From Eutreptiella sp. 'Long Island Sound 2002' (Eukaryota > Euglenozoa > Euglenophyceae > Eutreptiales > Eutreptiaceae): a DNA stretch of 64,000 bases. Shown here piece after piece: positions 11,831 through 22,602 of this stretch. The position numbers were made by a program, and so were the translations under genes. The notes under the pieces are model-generated. The model was not told where the DNA came from, made no database searches, and worked only from the letters and a program-made list of their open reading frames with translations. Location: NCBI GenBank assembly GCA_964036045.1, contig OZ038381.1:115465790-115529789 (forward strand), given 5' to 3'. Within the stretch, counting starts at the first letter, position 1. Each line of letters starts with the position of its first letter.

Positions 11831-12599
11831 GGTGAAACCAGACTTTGCCAGAAACCAGACCCCAACGGCACACAGGCTCCAGAGAACCTACGAAGCAGGA
11901 CACGGATCGCAGGCAACCCAGCACTTGCGAAACCGAATACAGAAACGCCACGTGAGCCTGCATGCATTCACCCCTACAAGGCAAACCCACCAAACCGACC
12001 CCAGGGCAGCATCCATCACAGCAGCAACCTCTGGGATTCCTGTCATGGTACAGAAAAGATTGAGGCGTATCTGAACTACGCACTGCAGTGAGCAACCAGC
12101 AAACAGTAACTAACACGAAACGAAACAAGAAGAGCAAAGCCACGACCGCACCTGACAACCCACAACTTTTTGTCCACTGAATTCTCGTCTTCCTTGAGCC
12201 CGCAGGCTGCAAGGTCAACCTTGATACACTGCATAGCTGTGGTGTAAGGCACGTTGCACATACTCAGAACACTGGCACTACAAGCAGCAATTCAAACAGT
12301 ACAAGTTTGAGCTTGTTTTCCTCCAATTTTGTGCTGTCAGATAATATTAGTTCTGCTATGGTAACACTGTACTGTATGATACTTCCCTAGATGCTACTAT
12401 GTGCCACTCAATGATACGATAGCATTAGGCGCTACGCGGGCCTGCGGGTCTCACCTTTTCCCTGGATCCTTACCAAAAAGCCCCAAAATTACCAGGAATT
12501 GATCCACATCCACAGAGACTGACCTGTGGGACACGATTTGGGAGGCATATGTTCGATTTGGGGCGATTTTCGCTGCAATATCGAAAGTTCTGCACGTGA
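11831..12599. other. No supportable gene
   Basis: Mixed sequence without a convincing ORF or repeat. Confidence 0.4.
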
Positions 12600-13222
12600 T
12601 TAGGGCTCAATGCATGCAAATCTAGGAGCGGAAATGTTGATTTGTTTGGGGTAGAGGTGTGGATTGTCCAATAAAGCAGAGTAAGAGGCCCACCAAGCCT
12701 CATTGTCTTTGTCATCATCAATTTCCGGATTTTGTTGAATTTCTTGATGCTCCTCCGAAGTCTGAGTACTTGAGGAGGAGGCGGAGGTAGTGCAGGACAT
12801 ACCTGGTTGTAATGTTGCTCCAGGCCTATCCGGGCCACGCCAGGCTGCGTATTGGTTGATCTGCAGTCGAATCTTGGGCTTGATGAAGAACTTGAGCTCC
12901 TTGGAACGGCTCCTTCTAATGGCTTGTGCCAAGGGTCAGCAAACGTTGAGGAGCACAAAGAACTCGAAGTTCTCCTTCAGAGCTGCATCGACTCTAAAAC
13001 AATTTTGACGCGTATTTATAGGCCCCTGGATCTTGGCGTTCCACTGTGCCTCTCTTTGTGGGTGAGAAGCTTGTTTTTGGACTCCATGAGATCAGAAATT
13101 GTCCTTCCAACCCGTTTGGGTACTCTTTTTGGGTCCTTTGTGAGGGAAAGCATGCAAAGGAGATCTCCTACCACCATGCCCTGACAAATTGTTCTAGGAG
13201 CTTTGCTCGCCCCATAACACAA
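12600..13222 (-). pseudogene. TE-like coding fragment, copy 1
   Basis: Minus-strand reading. The open segment 13222-13016 (MCYGASKA, CMLSLT.DP) is followed by a short disrupted stretch, then an in-frame TGA at the NVC*PLAQ position. A frame ending at 12600 then carries a basic segment (RRSRSKELKFFIKPKI) followed by an acidic, Trp-rich C-terminus (EIDDDKDNEAWWASY). The segment 12843-13341 is repeated at 14376-14880, and the same TGA occurs in both copies, so the stop predates the duplication or the codon lies in an intron. The conserved protein-level signal suggests a former gene, probably transposon-derived. I do not recognise the family. Confidence 0.45.
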
Positions 13223-13341
13223 TCTGGTATCCTACGAGACAAAGAGAGGGCAAACAAGGTAATAACTCCGGTTAATACACATGTAGACCTACCTAAGTAC
13301 CACAACCATGTGCTAATGTTAGATGTTTAGGAAAGATCAGA

Positions 13342-14375
13342 GGTAAGTGAGTAACTAAGGGCGGCCGCGTCCGCAGCCTCATCTGACATCTCCTCACTTG
13401 TTTTACACGGTGGCCGCCTCTGGTGTGAAGGAGAGCTTTCCACCATCAGTTTACCTGGCCACCTCTTTCTCACTTCACGGCCGAGAACTTCAACCAGGTT
13501 TCCTTGGGGCATGATCGGCGGTAGGTGTCCTTCAGTCGCTGCCCTCACGGTCTCAGCTCCTTCCCGTCACCCATCGAAGGATCCTTCGGCCTTCCCCCCC
13601 CAGCACAGCCATTCGGGCGCCTGCAGGCGGGTTTCCTGTGGATAGCCCTCCCCGACAGCGGAGCATTTCTCTCTGTCAACCACATTCCACCACTCGCCAT
13701 CCCTCACGGGTTGGAGTACCCACTGGGCTCCCGGATGCACTTGGTTGTCGTCCATCCGCGGCTGGAGGCCGGGGGGCGATCCCTTCCACGTTCCCCCAGG
13801 TCCCGCTCACGCGTGAACTTACGTGTACTTAGGCCATTGACCCGGAGACCTCAGGGTCAACCCTCACCCCTGCGGACACCTCACGGCCGTCCTGGATTTC
13901 AGGGCCTTTTCCCGACTTCCCCTGGCCAGGCTCCTCATGGTTGGCTAATGGTTCACCACTCCATGGCGACTGGTTTCCCAATCCCACGGGGCTGTTGCTT
14001 GGCCCTATCAGCCTCCCTTCCCATCCCATGTCCCGTTCCCCTTCGCCACTTCCCGTCACCAGCCCAATCCCCGCGTCCCGTGGTTTTCGGATCCCATGGG
14101 GCCGTTGTGTGGCCCGTGCCACACCCCTTTCCTAACCCCGTGTCCCTTCCCATCCCTCATCCCGTGTTTATACCCCACCGGGCCGCCAGCAACCCCGTGG
14201 CGCGGGCCCACGGGATCCTCATTCATCCGGAGACCGTTTCGTGATCCTTGCACGGGTCGCTCCTATCCACCCCCCTTCTTCCGCGCACTCCGCGCATTCT
14301 CCTCCGCACCTTCCTGTCGGGGTCGTCTGGGCACCTTTCCCATGTCATGGCACCTTTGGCCCACCTATGATTAGG
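13342..14375. other. GC-rich spacer between two direct repeats
   Basis: About 1.03 kb lying exactly between the two ~500-bp repeat copies. It is C-rich on the plus strand, with repeated CCCATGG, TTCCCATCCC and CCGTG words. The 239-codon plus-strand ORF (13525-14244) and its opposite-strand partners look compositional. Direct repeats around a ~1-kb interior would suit a small non-autonomous LTR element, but no TG...CA ends, primer-binding site or target duplication could be fixed. A tandem duplication is equally possible. Confidence 0.35.
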
Positions 14376-14880
14376 CACACCAGGCTGCGGATTGGTTGAT
14401 CTGCAGTCCAATCTTCGGCTTGGTGAAGAACTTGAGCTCCTTGGAACGGCTCTTTCTAATGGCTTGTGCCAAGGGTCAGCAAACGTTGAAGAGCACAAAG
14501 AACTCGAAGTTCTCCTTCAGAGCTGCATCGACTCTAGAACAATTTTGACGCGTATTTATAGGCCCCTGGATCTTGGCTTTCCACTGTGCCTCTCTTTGTG
14601 GGTGAAGAGCTTGTTTTTGGACTCCATTTTGGTTATAGGAAATTGTCTTTTCAACCCATTGTGGTACTCTTGTTGGGTCAATTGTGAGGGAAAGCATGCA
14701 AAAGAGATCTCGTACCACCATGCTCTGACAAATTGTTCTACGAGCTTTGCTCACCCAATAACACAATCTGGTGTCCTAAAAGACAAAGAGAGGGCAAACA
14801 AGGCAATAACTTGGGTTAATACACATGTACACCTACCTAAGTACCACAACTCTGTGCTACTGTTAGATGTTCGGGAAAAA
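14376..14880 (-). pseudogene. TE-like coding fragment, copy 2
   Basis: Second copy of the 12843-13341 block. On the minus strand it holds the longer open segment (14766-14476: MCYWVSKA, VEKTIS, KENFEFFVL, NVC) before the same in-frame TGA seen in copy 1. Downstream (SRSKELKFFTKPKIGLQIN) it runs into the GC-rich spacer, so the acidic C-terminus present in copy 1 is absent here. The longer frame shows that the N-terminal part was once coding and that copy 1 has additional damage. Confidence 0.45.
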
Positions 14881-15780
14881 TCGGACTAATTCGGGGCACC
14901 ACAGGCCCTCTGACCTGAGATTCACCTCGTCGAAGACTATCGTTGACAGGAACTGTCCTATGGTCAACCAGCGTAAGTCAGTTCGGGGTCATACCAGGGT
15001 CAAAGCAGTCAAACAATGTCAAAAACATGTTGAAAACAACGTTAGAACTTGAAACATGGGTCTCCCCCCATGCGCCAGCCTGCGGACCTTAGGGCAATCT
15101 GGCCCATATGATTTTTTTCTTTGAGAACCTACAGACATATACCTAATGTCCCCCATAATAGAGGGAGCAGCCGTCGCTGCAGGCCGTCAGGAGAAAATGG
15201 TCAATATAGTGCATTTTTATGAAAAATGCCATAGAATACAGTGCACGTCCACTATAATTCATTAAAACTTGATGTAAAAACAGCTTTTCTGTAGCTTTTA
15301 CATTCACAATTTGTTTCATCAGGAAATGTTGTAAAAATGACGGCGGCAACTAACGCCTGCTGCCGCATCGTTGGTGCTAATCACTTCGAAGGTTGAATGA
15401 ACCTTCAAATGCATTGCAAACTTCCAAAAACCTTAGAGAACTCACTAAAATAACTATTTCCTGGCCAAGGTGGAGCTATTTCCTGCTACCATACACCAGC
15501 TGGCACCTGCACTGGAGTATCAGTGATCTCCTGGAGCTTTGCCCGCTTCCAAGGAGATACTTTTACCTACTAAAGTGAACGTGAATATGAGGGCGACGTC
15601 CCATAGGCATCATTCCAGTCCATGGGTTGGGTAAGGGATGCCACGAAAGCCTGTGCCCGCACCCACAGGTGGAGTGGTTGTAAGATGGGATGTTCCTGCG
15701 TGTGTAGCTCGGAGTGTAGTGGCCGTAGGGGAGGATGTTGCAGGGTGTTTGCTTGCGCCTGGAGCGCTCTCCACCTATGT
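14881..15780. other. No supportable gene
   Basis: AT-leaning sequence with only short ORFs and no clear motif. Confidence 0.4.
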
Positions 15781-17312
15781 TTTTAGCAGCTGTTTTTTCC
15801 AAAAATTGAAAATCATGCATTTTCAGAACCCTGATATCCAATTGTACACAGTAGGACTGATGTTTTTATATTTTCTCAAATTTGTATGAAAACCATGCTG
15901 TCGCTGAAGCCGGTGCCGCACATAAACTGTCAACAACTGCCGCGTACATGAGTTTCAGATTCCCAACTGCCGTGCGCAATAGAAAAGCGCCAAAACGTGC
16001 GCTTTTTCTGGCAGTGGGAAACACAGTAAAGGCATCAGCGTGTTCCCGAGATCAATGCCTTGCTGCTGACCTGAATATATCCAGATGGGCAGGCACAGAT
16101 TCTGAAAATTTCACACTTTTCTAGCCAGAAACAACTTTTTTTCATGTTTGTAGGGTCTATGGAGGCCATGTAGAGGGCCTTACAGGGCTGTAAGAGGTGG
16201 TATAGAGGTGCTATATGAACAAATTGTCATCACCATTGGTAGAAGCCTACATGACAAGCGATAGTTTGCCTCTATTGTAGGCTTTTCATCCCTTTTCCAT
16301 GCACAATGGGGGCCAATATCCATATGGTTCATAGGTAGGGTTTTGATCACCTATCACCGTCCACACACATGTTTGCGGCTTGGGTTGGTATTGTATGCAT
16401 TTGAATGATAATAACTACATAAAATATGATCGTATGTGCATAAGAAGGGGCACGGCATGTTAAATGAACACTTCAAATTGATTTGTGCTCGACTTCTGAA
16501 GGCGAACCAAAATACGCCAAAGAACTACAGAAAATATGATGGTATGTGCATGAGAATGGGATAAACGATGGACATTTGAGGTGTTTCTGGCCCTATTTGC
16601 CACCGTTTGTGGTCCATTTCCATATGGTTCATAGGTAGGCTTTTGCGTGCCTATCACTGTACACACACATGTTTGGGGCTTAGGTTGTTACGTTTGGGGA
16701 ACAATCGGGTAGGAGGAACCCCCCTCTCTTATTTTCGGGGTGTATAATTAGAACAAAAGGTTTCTTTTGGTCTTTTTGGGTACAAAACCTATTTTCATGG
16801 TTTTTTCCTGCCTATACCATACTATACAGGTACACTGGTGTGCAGCATTGTTCTGCAGCACCAACCCAGAGCAGACAAAAAACTCCAAAATAGGCCGAAT
16901 TTCAGGGTGTTTGATGGTTGGGCAGAAGGTTCGGGTGGCAGGAAACCCCGCATCCCTATTTTGGGGCCAGAGAATCCAAACCCCTATGATTTTAGCAGCT
17001 GCTTTTCCCCAAAATTCAAAATGATGCATTTTCGGAACCGCAATATCAAATGGTACACAGTAGTGCTGTTGGTTTTAGGTTTTTTCAAAATTTCAACAAA
17101 ATTATGCTGTCGCTGAAGCTGGAGCCGCAGATAAACTGTCACAAACTGCCTCGTACGCGAGTTTCAGATTCCTGAGTGCCGTGCACAAAAGAAAATCACC
17201 AAAAAGTCCACTTTCTTTCGCAGTGGGAAGCAAAGTAAAGGCATGTGTGTGTCCACGAGATCAATACCTTGCTGCAGACCTGAGAAAATCCAGATTGGCA
17301 GGCACAGATATT
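15781..17312. repeat. AT-rich 1.2-kb tandem repeat preceding the 5-kb duplication
   Basis: The segment 15781-16125 recurs at 16985-17330, an offset of about 1.2 kb. Shared words include TGCTGTCGCTGAAGC.GG, GAGTTTCAGATTCC and TCACACTTTTCTAGCC. Two units of the ~190-bp satellite (CATATGGTTCATAGGTAGG) lie at about 16320 and 16620. The interval 16700-16990 carries a monomer (GGTACACTGGTGTGCAGCA) that also occurs several times in 49.4-52.6 kb. Confidence 0.7.
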
Positions 17313-17512
17313 GAGAAATTCACACTTTTCTAGCCAAAAACCACTTTTGTTCCTTGTTTTAGGGTCTATGGAGGCCATGCAGAGGGCCTTACAGGGCTGT
17401 AAGTGGTGGTATAGAGGTGATATATGAACACATTGTCATCACCATTGGTAGAAGCCTACATTACAAGCGATGCTTTGCCTTTTTTCTACGCTATTCATCC
17501 TTTTCTCATGCA

Positions 17513-18155
17513 CCATGGGGCTGAATATCCATATGGTTCATAGGTAGGGTTTTGATCACCCATCACCGTCCACACGCATGTTTGGGGCTTGGGTTGGTAT
17601 TGTATGCATTTGAATGATAAGAACTACATAAAACATGATGCTATGTGCATGACAATGGGATGAACATTGACCAATTGAGGTGTTTTGGGCCCTACTTTGA
17701 ACCGTTTGTGGTCCATTTCCATATGGTTCATAGGTAGGCTTTTGCGTGCCTATCGGCGCCCACACACATGTTTGGGGCTTAGGTTGTTATTGTAAGCATT
17801 TGTATGATACGTGCTACATATAATATGATAGTATTTGCATAGAAATGGGATGACCGTTGAAAACTTGAGGTCTTTTTGGCCCTATTTTGCACCGTTTGTG
17901 GTCCAATAGCCATATGGTTCATAGGTAGGGTTTTGATCACCTATCACCGTCCACACGCATGTTTGGGGCTTGGGTTGGTATTGTATGCATTTGAATGATA
18001 ATGACTACATAAAATATAATAAGATGTGCATAAGAATGGGATGATCGATGAACATTTGGGGTGTTTTTGGCCTTATTTTGCACAGTTTGTGGTCCAATTC
18101 CATATGGTTCATAGGTAGGCTTTTGCGTGGCTCTCACCGTCCACACACATGTTTT
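17513..18155. repeat. ~190-bp satellite array, four monomers
   Basis: The word CATATGGTTCATAGGTAGG recurs at about 17529, 17717, 17909 and 18102, giving a 188-192-bp period. Each monomer also contains CACCGTCCACACACATG, TTGGGGCTTGGGTTGGTATTG, a CTACATA.AATATGAT segment and TTTGCACCGTTTGTGGTCCA. Confidence 0.9.
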
Positions 18156-18161
18156 GGGTTC

Positions 18162-18282
18162 CTGAGGACATGCAAAAATCAAAATCTGATCTCCGTCAAT
18201 TCGAAAGAAATGAACACGATACATATGCGGATAATCGAGAGAGCGTAACTGCAGAACTAGTATTGCAAATTTCTTGTCATAC
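18162..18282 (-). other. Intron-like element (introner candidate), intact ends
   Basis: On the minus strand this 121-bp segment begins GTATG after CAG and ends TTTTTGCATGTCCTCAG before G, so it has intact donor and acceptor dinucleotides. From an AGTTCTGCAG word to its 3' end (~97 bp) it closely matches the introns at 44052-44160 and 44248-44357, sharing TATCGTGTTCATTTCTTTC, AATTGACGGAGATC and the acceptor region. Its neighbours here are a (TAGG)n retroelement tail on one side and the 190-bp satellite on the other. It therefore appears to be an intron sequence outside its original gene. Confidence 0.6.
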
Positions 18283-18294
18283 CTGACGTTATTC

Positions 18295-19346
18295 CACAGG
18301 TAGGTACGTAGGTGCACTCGGTCGTGGAGAGGCGCCCCATGGTTCCCGCTGGCGTTGCTGCTGTGACGAACAGGAAGAGGCTCCGCACTTGAAGAGGGGG
18401 GGTGACTTACATCCCGCTAGACCTGACTGTTGGCCCCCAACTAAGCGGCCCCGGGCAACACCGGGAGGGCTGATCGCCGCCAGGGTGACATGCTTGTCTC
18501 GCGGGGAGGGTGTGCCCCCGTGCTTGCGCACGTCCGCTCTCTTGGGCGGAACCCTAGAGGTTCACCGGACTTCCTGGCGTATCCTGTTCCCAAGGCAGGC
18601 ATGCATGTTCTTGGAGTTCGGAGGCGCTTGGCTATCGCACGCTCCGCCTCGAGTCCCAAAGCAGTGAGGGCCTTAGGATGCAGCCTTACCCCCGGGCTCC
18701 GGATCTTGTTTGGCCGGGTCTCCTGCATGGCACGGGCTGCCTCAGTGCCCGGGCTATGGACACTGGGTTTCCTACTGTTGTGCGGCGTTTGTGATTGGGT
18801 CCGGGTTGTGCTTGGGTGTGGGTTTCGGTAACCCCGCCAGCCCTGGCTGGGGTCTTGGGTGGGTGTGTTTGGGTACGGTTTGTGGTGTTGCCCCTCTTTT
18901 GCCGCCTGGGGTTTGCGGTGTTTGCGGTTGGGCTTGGGTTTCGGCCTGCACCCCACCGTTCTTGGTTAGGGTTGCTGTTGGTGGTTGCGTTTTGCCAGGC
19001 CGTGCCCCGGCCCCATGGTTCGGGTAGGTTATGTACACGTTGGGCTCGGCGCCCCTTCCTGCCGGGTTAGGTTCTGGCTCTGCCGGCTGGGGGGCTGCGC
19101 CAGGCGGCTTCGTGTGGCCCTAGGTTAGGGGGGCCGGGGACTTTCCGTGTCCTTTCGCCTCCGCGGTGCCGGTTTTAAGTTTCTGGAGGCGGTTTGTGTT
19201 GGTGGACCACCACCCTTGTTGCCGGGGGTGCGGTGGCCCCTTGCCGGTGTGTGGCTGGCTGGTGCGGTTCCTTCCGGGGTGTGCGGTTGCTTGTTTTGGT
19301 TAGACCTTCGTTTGGCGTCCCTTGCTTTGGTGTGGTGGTGTGCTGA
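18295..19346 (-). mobile_element. GC-rich retroelement 3' fragment with (TAGG)n tail, copy 1
   Basis: A sharp GC-rich island begins at an AGGTAGGTACGTAGG tract. On the minus strand this is a short-tandem-repeat 3' tail of the kind seen on some non-LTR retrotransposons, and the same type of tail ends the elements at 42338 and 54829. The other edge abuts the family-C repeat at 19347. A 171-codon minus-strand ORF (18956-18441; PKPKPN, Arg/Pro-rich) may be residual coding or compositional. The assignment to non-LTR elements rests on tail and composition, because no RT is present. Confidence 0.45.
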
Positions 19347-20055
19347 GAAAGATGTCGTTGATTAGTGCCGTATACATTTTGATGAAATCCTGCAGGCTTT
19401 TGATGGTGAAATCCCAAAACTAAAGGAGCAAATAGAGAAAGTACAGGATATGGATCGAATCAATGAATAGTTTGAAATCCAGTGTAACACAGAAGGGCTG
19501 CAGATAGACAAAGCAGTTTTAAATACAAAGATTCAATCAGAAATGGATAGTACAAAAGATTCATGTGAAAACTGGCCTGACTCTAGCCTCCAAGTAGGCA
19601 TCAAGCACTTCATGTGCACTCTTGTGGATGAAATGGTGTTTGTGAGGAATCTGGGGCATAGGAGTAAGGCCAGACACAGATTATGACTTGGCCAAGCAAC
19701 TGAATTCAAAAACAGTTAAAAAGTAGAACCACAATGAGTGGTAGAGACAATTGAGTATAGGGGTCTTGGGGTGGGAGACCACTAGCCTTCACCTCCAAGG
19801 CCTAAAGCAGGAAATGCCTATTTCTTTTCGGTATATCCTCCATGAAGGAAGATACCTCCGCTCAATTGAGTGGTAGGGGTGAACTTCATGGGGGGGTAGC
19901 GTTAGAACCCTACTTACTTTGAGAAATGGTACTAAAAGCTAATAAAGAGTGCTAAAAATACTTAAGTTAGTCTTAGCATCAACGAAAGGGTTTTAAGGGG
20001 TGCTTGGTCTGGATCAAGCCCTCCAAGAACGACATTGCAGTGACTTTTTCTTACT
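19347..20055 (+). mobile_element. Family-C dispersed repeat, copy C1
   Basis: About 0.71 kb, starting GAAAGATGTC and ending TGACTTTTTCTTACT. It is one of four copies in the window, all in the same orientation. It contains a strong hairpin at 19840-19891. The first ~100 bp is an open frame in copy C3 (FDEILQFFDGEIPKPKEQ) but is broken here. No TG...CA ends and no convincing terminal inverted repeat. Confidence 0.75.
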
Positions 20056-20300
20056 CCCCCCTGGAGTACTAGTTAGCTAAGCTAGTAGGACCAAGGAGAA
20101 AGGCCCGAATATTCCCAAAATTACTTCAGAAAATGCAATGAACCTACCAAAAACATTCTCATTAGTTCATGGAAGCTTATCACACTGTAGGTACCCTTGA
20201 AAAACAGTGTAATGTACCGTGAATGATGTCCCTTCGATGGGGCATTTCTCAAATGTCGCCAGCGTGCGACGAAAACGAAACGAAATTCGGTCAAAATTCC

Positions 20301-20372
20301 GGGGTAGTGGGGTTTGAACCCAGGACTCCCTCCCTAGAGCACATATGCTTGCCCACTAGGGTACAGTCGAAC
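20301..20372 (-). repeat. tRNA-like sequence, probable SINE head
   Basis: Read on the minus strand, CCTAGTGGGCAAGC resembles a box-A/D-arm region. GGGTTCAAACCCC about 35 nt downstream resembles box B and the T arm. The expected 5' acceptor strand does not pair with the 3' TACCCC, so this is not a functional tRNA. A tRNA-derived SINE head or decayed tRNA fits better. Confidence 0.4.
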
Positions 20373-21376
20373 GCTCTAATGCGGACGGCTATCGCTGCAT
20401 AAACAGCACTTTAGTAAACGTCCTAACCAAGGGCCAGGGCGGAGCAATACTCCCAATGGAGGACACAAGTCTCCAGGAGCTGAAAAAAAAAGAAAATGTA
20501 ACCAACAGGGAGTGAATCCTGTCGTTTAGCGAAAGGTGTAGCAATTTAAGAAGTCAAATCGCTGAAAATTGACGAAATCACGCGACAAATGGTCATTTTT
20601 ACACCAGAACTCGAAAGCGCAGACAAGCGCAACAGAAGAGGACTTCAAAGACAGGGTGGCGCAAGCGTAAACGGCTCTTGAAAAAGAAGGTATGAGCCGT
20701 ATTCTTTAAAGTTCCAAAGGAAACCTTTGCACAGTTGCATCAGAATTTTCATAAACTTTAGGGAAAAGTATCCAAAATCAACCCACACCACAGAGCAGGT
20801 GGACAACCCACCTCTCAGGTATGCCAGTGTCATTCCACACCAGCATGTATTGCGTTCGTGTTGGTTGCTTCGTTAAAACGTTAGGGTTGTCAACGCTGTG
20901 TTCGTTCGGGGTTCGGGTGCTCCTGTCCTTTGCTCTGCACAGGTCAAAACAGGAATGAAAGGTATGCGATGCGAATGGAGCGCGCAGTGCGCACGTAGGG
21001 TTAGAATATGCACTGTGCCCACGATGCATGTGCCTAATTGAGGCTTTCAAACGCTGTGGCGCTTTCCCTGTACCCCAATTCACCCTTGTTCTCTGTTCAG
21101 AGGTAAGAAGAGAAAGTGCTTGCTCGTGTTTGTGTTGCCGTAGCGCTGAAGTAGGGTTGCTTAAAGCGCTTAGGCTTGTTTTGTGCTGTGCACTGCGCCA
21201 CTTTCTCTTATCTTTCTGCAGGAAACAAGACAAGGGAAGCATGTATGACACACACAGTGCATTAATCGCTTAGGGTGGTTTATAATTTGCCGTAGGTTTG
21301 GTTAAGCGCGTAGGGTTGTTTTGCGCTTGTGTTTTCCTCGGCGTCCACATGATGCGTGGTGAGTAAGGTAGGTAAG

Positions 21377-21400
21377 CCCAGGAGGAGCTCACCTCCTGGG
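21377..21400. other. Perfect 9-bp hairpin
   Basis: CCCAGGAGG - AGCTCA - CCTCCTGGG. It is perfectly self-complementary and preserved in unit 2 at 26365-26388. No T-run follows, so it does not look like a terminator. Role unknown. Confidence 0.6.
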
Positions 21401-22602
21401 TGAGTCACGCTGTTGATTGGTTATGTTGGGTTAAATTAGGTAAGAACAGCAGGAAATGCAGAACTTGTGCATACCTGTGCATGTATATGATGCATCAAAG
21501 GGTAGGCCACGCGAAGTGCGCACGGTAAACCTTGTTTAGGTTACCGAGCGGCTCCAGCCTACATTCTATAAGAGAACAGGTGGAGCTTCTTGAGCTTGCT
21601 TGCTTGATAGGGGCGTTTGTGGACAGGGTATTATAGGGCAGACTGAGAAGCGTATAACACGTGGAGTCTGTCTTAGTTCCTCCGCTGCAAGCGCCCCTGC
21701 ATCCGCCTTTACTCTTCAGGTGGGAAGGTAAGTGTGATTGGTGCAGTCCCACGTTGGCAGCGCTAAACTATGCTGCGCAGATCACAAAAAACAAAAAACT
21801 GCAACTCAACCAGGAGTGGTGTGTGCAGTCCGACTTCATCGCCATCCACGCTATGCAACCACGCTGAGCACTCCCTCCGCCCGAGCCCTGACGGGGAAAC
21901 GCGCAGTGGCGTCCCTGTTAGGCCAAAGCCGCTTAGTAGCGCTGTGTTCTCTTGCTTTCTCACAGGAGGGTCAGTAGGACCCGTGACTCCTTGAACAGCA
22001 ACACCAAGTAGCGTGTGTAGGTGTTCGGGTCAGCAGGCCTGGCAGGAGTTGAGTGCAAGTGATGAGTGCTCACCCTGCCTTCGAAGGCGCGTGCTGACGT
22101 TAGTGAGTGTAGTGTAGTGCTGTCTTGTGTCCCGCGTGCTTTTCCACATGGGCAGGCGAGTGCGTTAGCTTTTGGCCTTTAACAAAAATGGGCGTTTTGT
22201 ATGCCCTTAGCACACTTGGCCACCCCTCCCCTCTAGTAGGAAGGGCTTTTGCTGTCTTCCCCCAAGGATAGGCACCAGCACAGAACTTGAGCGCCATAGG
22301 AGTGGTAATAGTAACTGACTAGGACCTTCGGTCCGACATCAGCGAAGCCCCTTCATTCGGGAGCCACGCCCGGGAGAGAAGTGAGACGTACACAGACATA
22401 CGAGAAATTCACACTTATCTAGCCAAAAACCACTTTTGTTCATTGTTTTAGGGTCTTTGGAGGCCATGTAGAGGGCCTTACAGGGCTGTAAGTGGTGGTA
22501 TAGAGGTGATATATGAACACATTGTCATCACCATTGGTAGAAGCCTACATGACAAGCGATGCTGTGCCTTTATTCTAGGCTATTCATCCCTTTCTCATGC
22601 AC

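Larger units (their letters stand above)
17313..22401. repeat. 5.09-kb tandem duplication, unit 1
   Basis: From GAGAAATTCACACTT to ACACAGACATACG. This unit is followed head-to-tail by a second copy at 22402-27389 with only a few percent divergence by eye. Order within the unit: AT-rich lead, four ~190-bp satellite monomers, an intron-like element, a GC-rich retroelement 3' fragment, family-C repeat, tRNA-like sequence, then ~2 kb of unclassified sequence (20.4-22.4 kb) with no convincing gene. Unit 1 has ~70 bp near 20112-20185 that unit 2 lacks. Confidence 0.9.

Noticed and set aside
12600-14880. TGA as Trp, suggested by shared TGA here and at 45856
   Set aside because: The loci are decayed repeats, and the shared TGA is explained by descent from one copy. 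No intact conserved gene is available to test it.
16313-18155. CRISPR array, because of regularly spaced repeats
   Set aside because: The whole ~190-bp unit repeats, with no unique spacers, in a eukaryotic satellite context.
18441-18956. 171-codon minus-strand ORF (and its copy at 23498-24013) as a host gene
   Set aside because: It lies wholly within a GC-rich retroelement fragment next to its tail and is largely compositional (Pro, Arg, Thr).
20301-20372. Functional tRNA gene
   Set aside because: Acceptor stem strands do not pair and the T stem has a mismatch.
21000-21330. Telomeric repeat, because of TTAGGG/TAGGGTT words
   Set aside because: The words are scattered and not in tandem.
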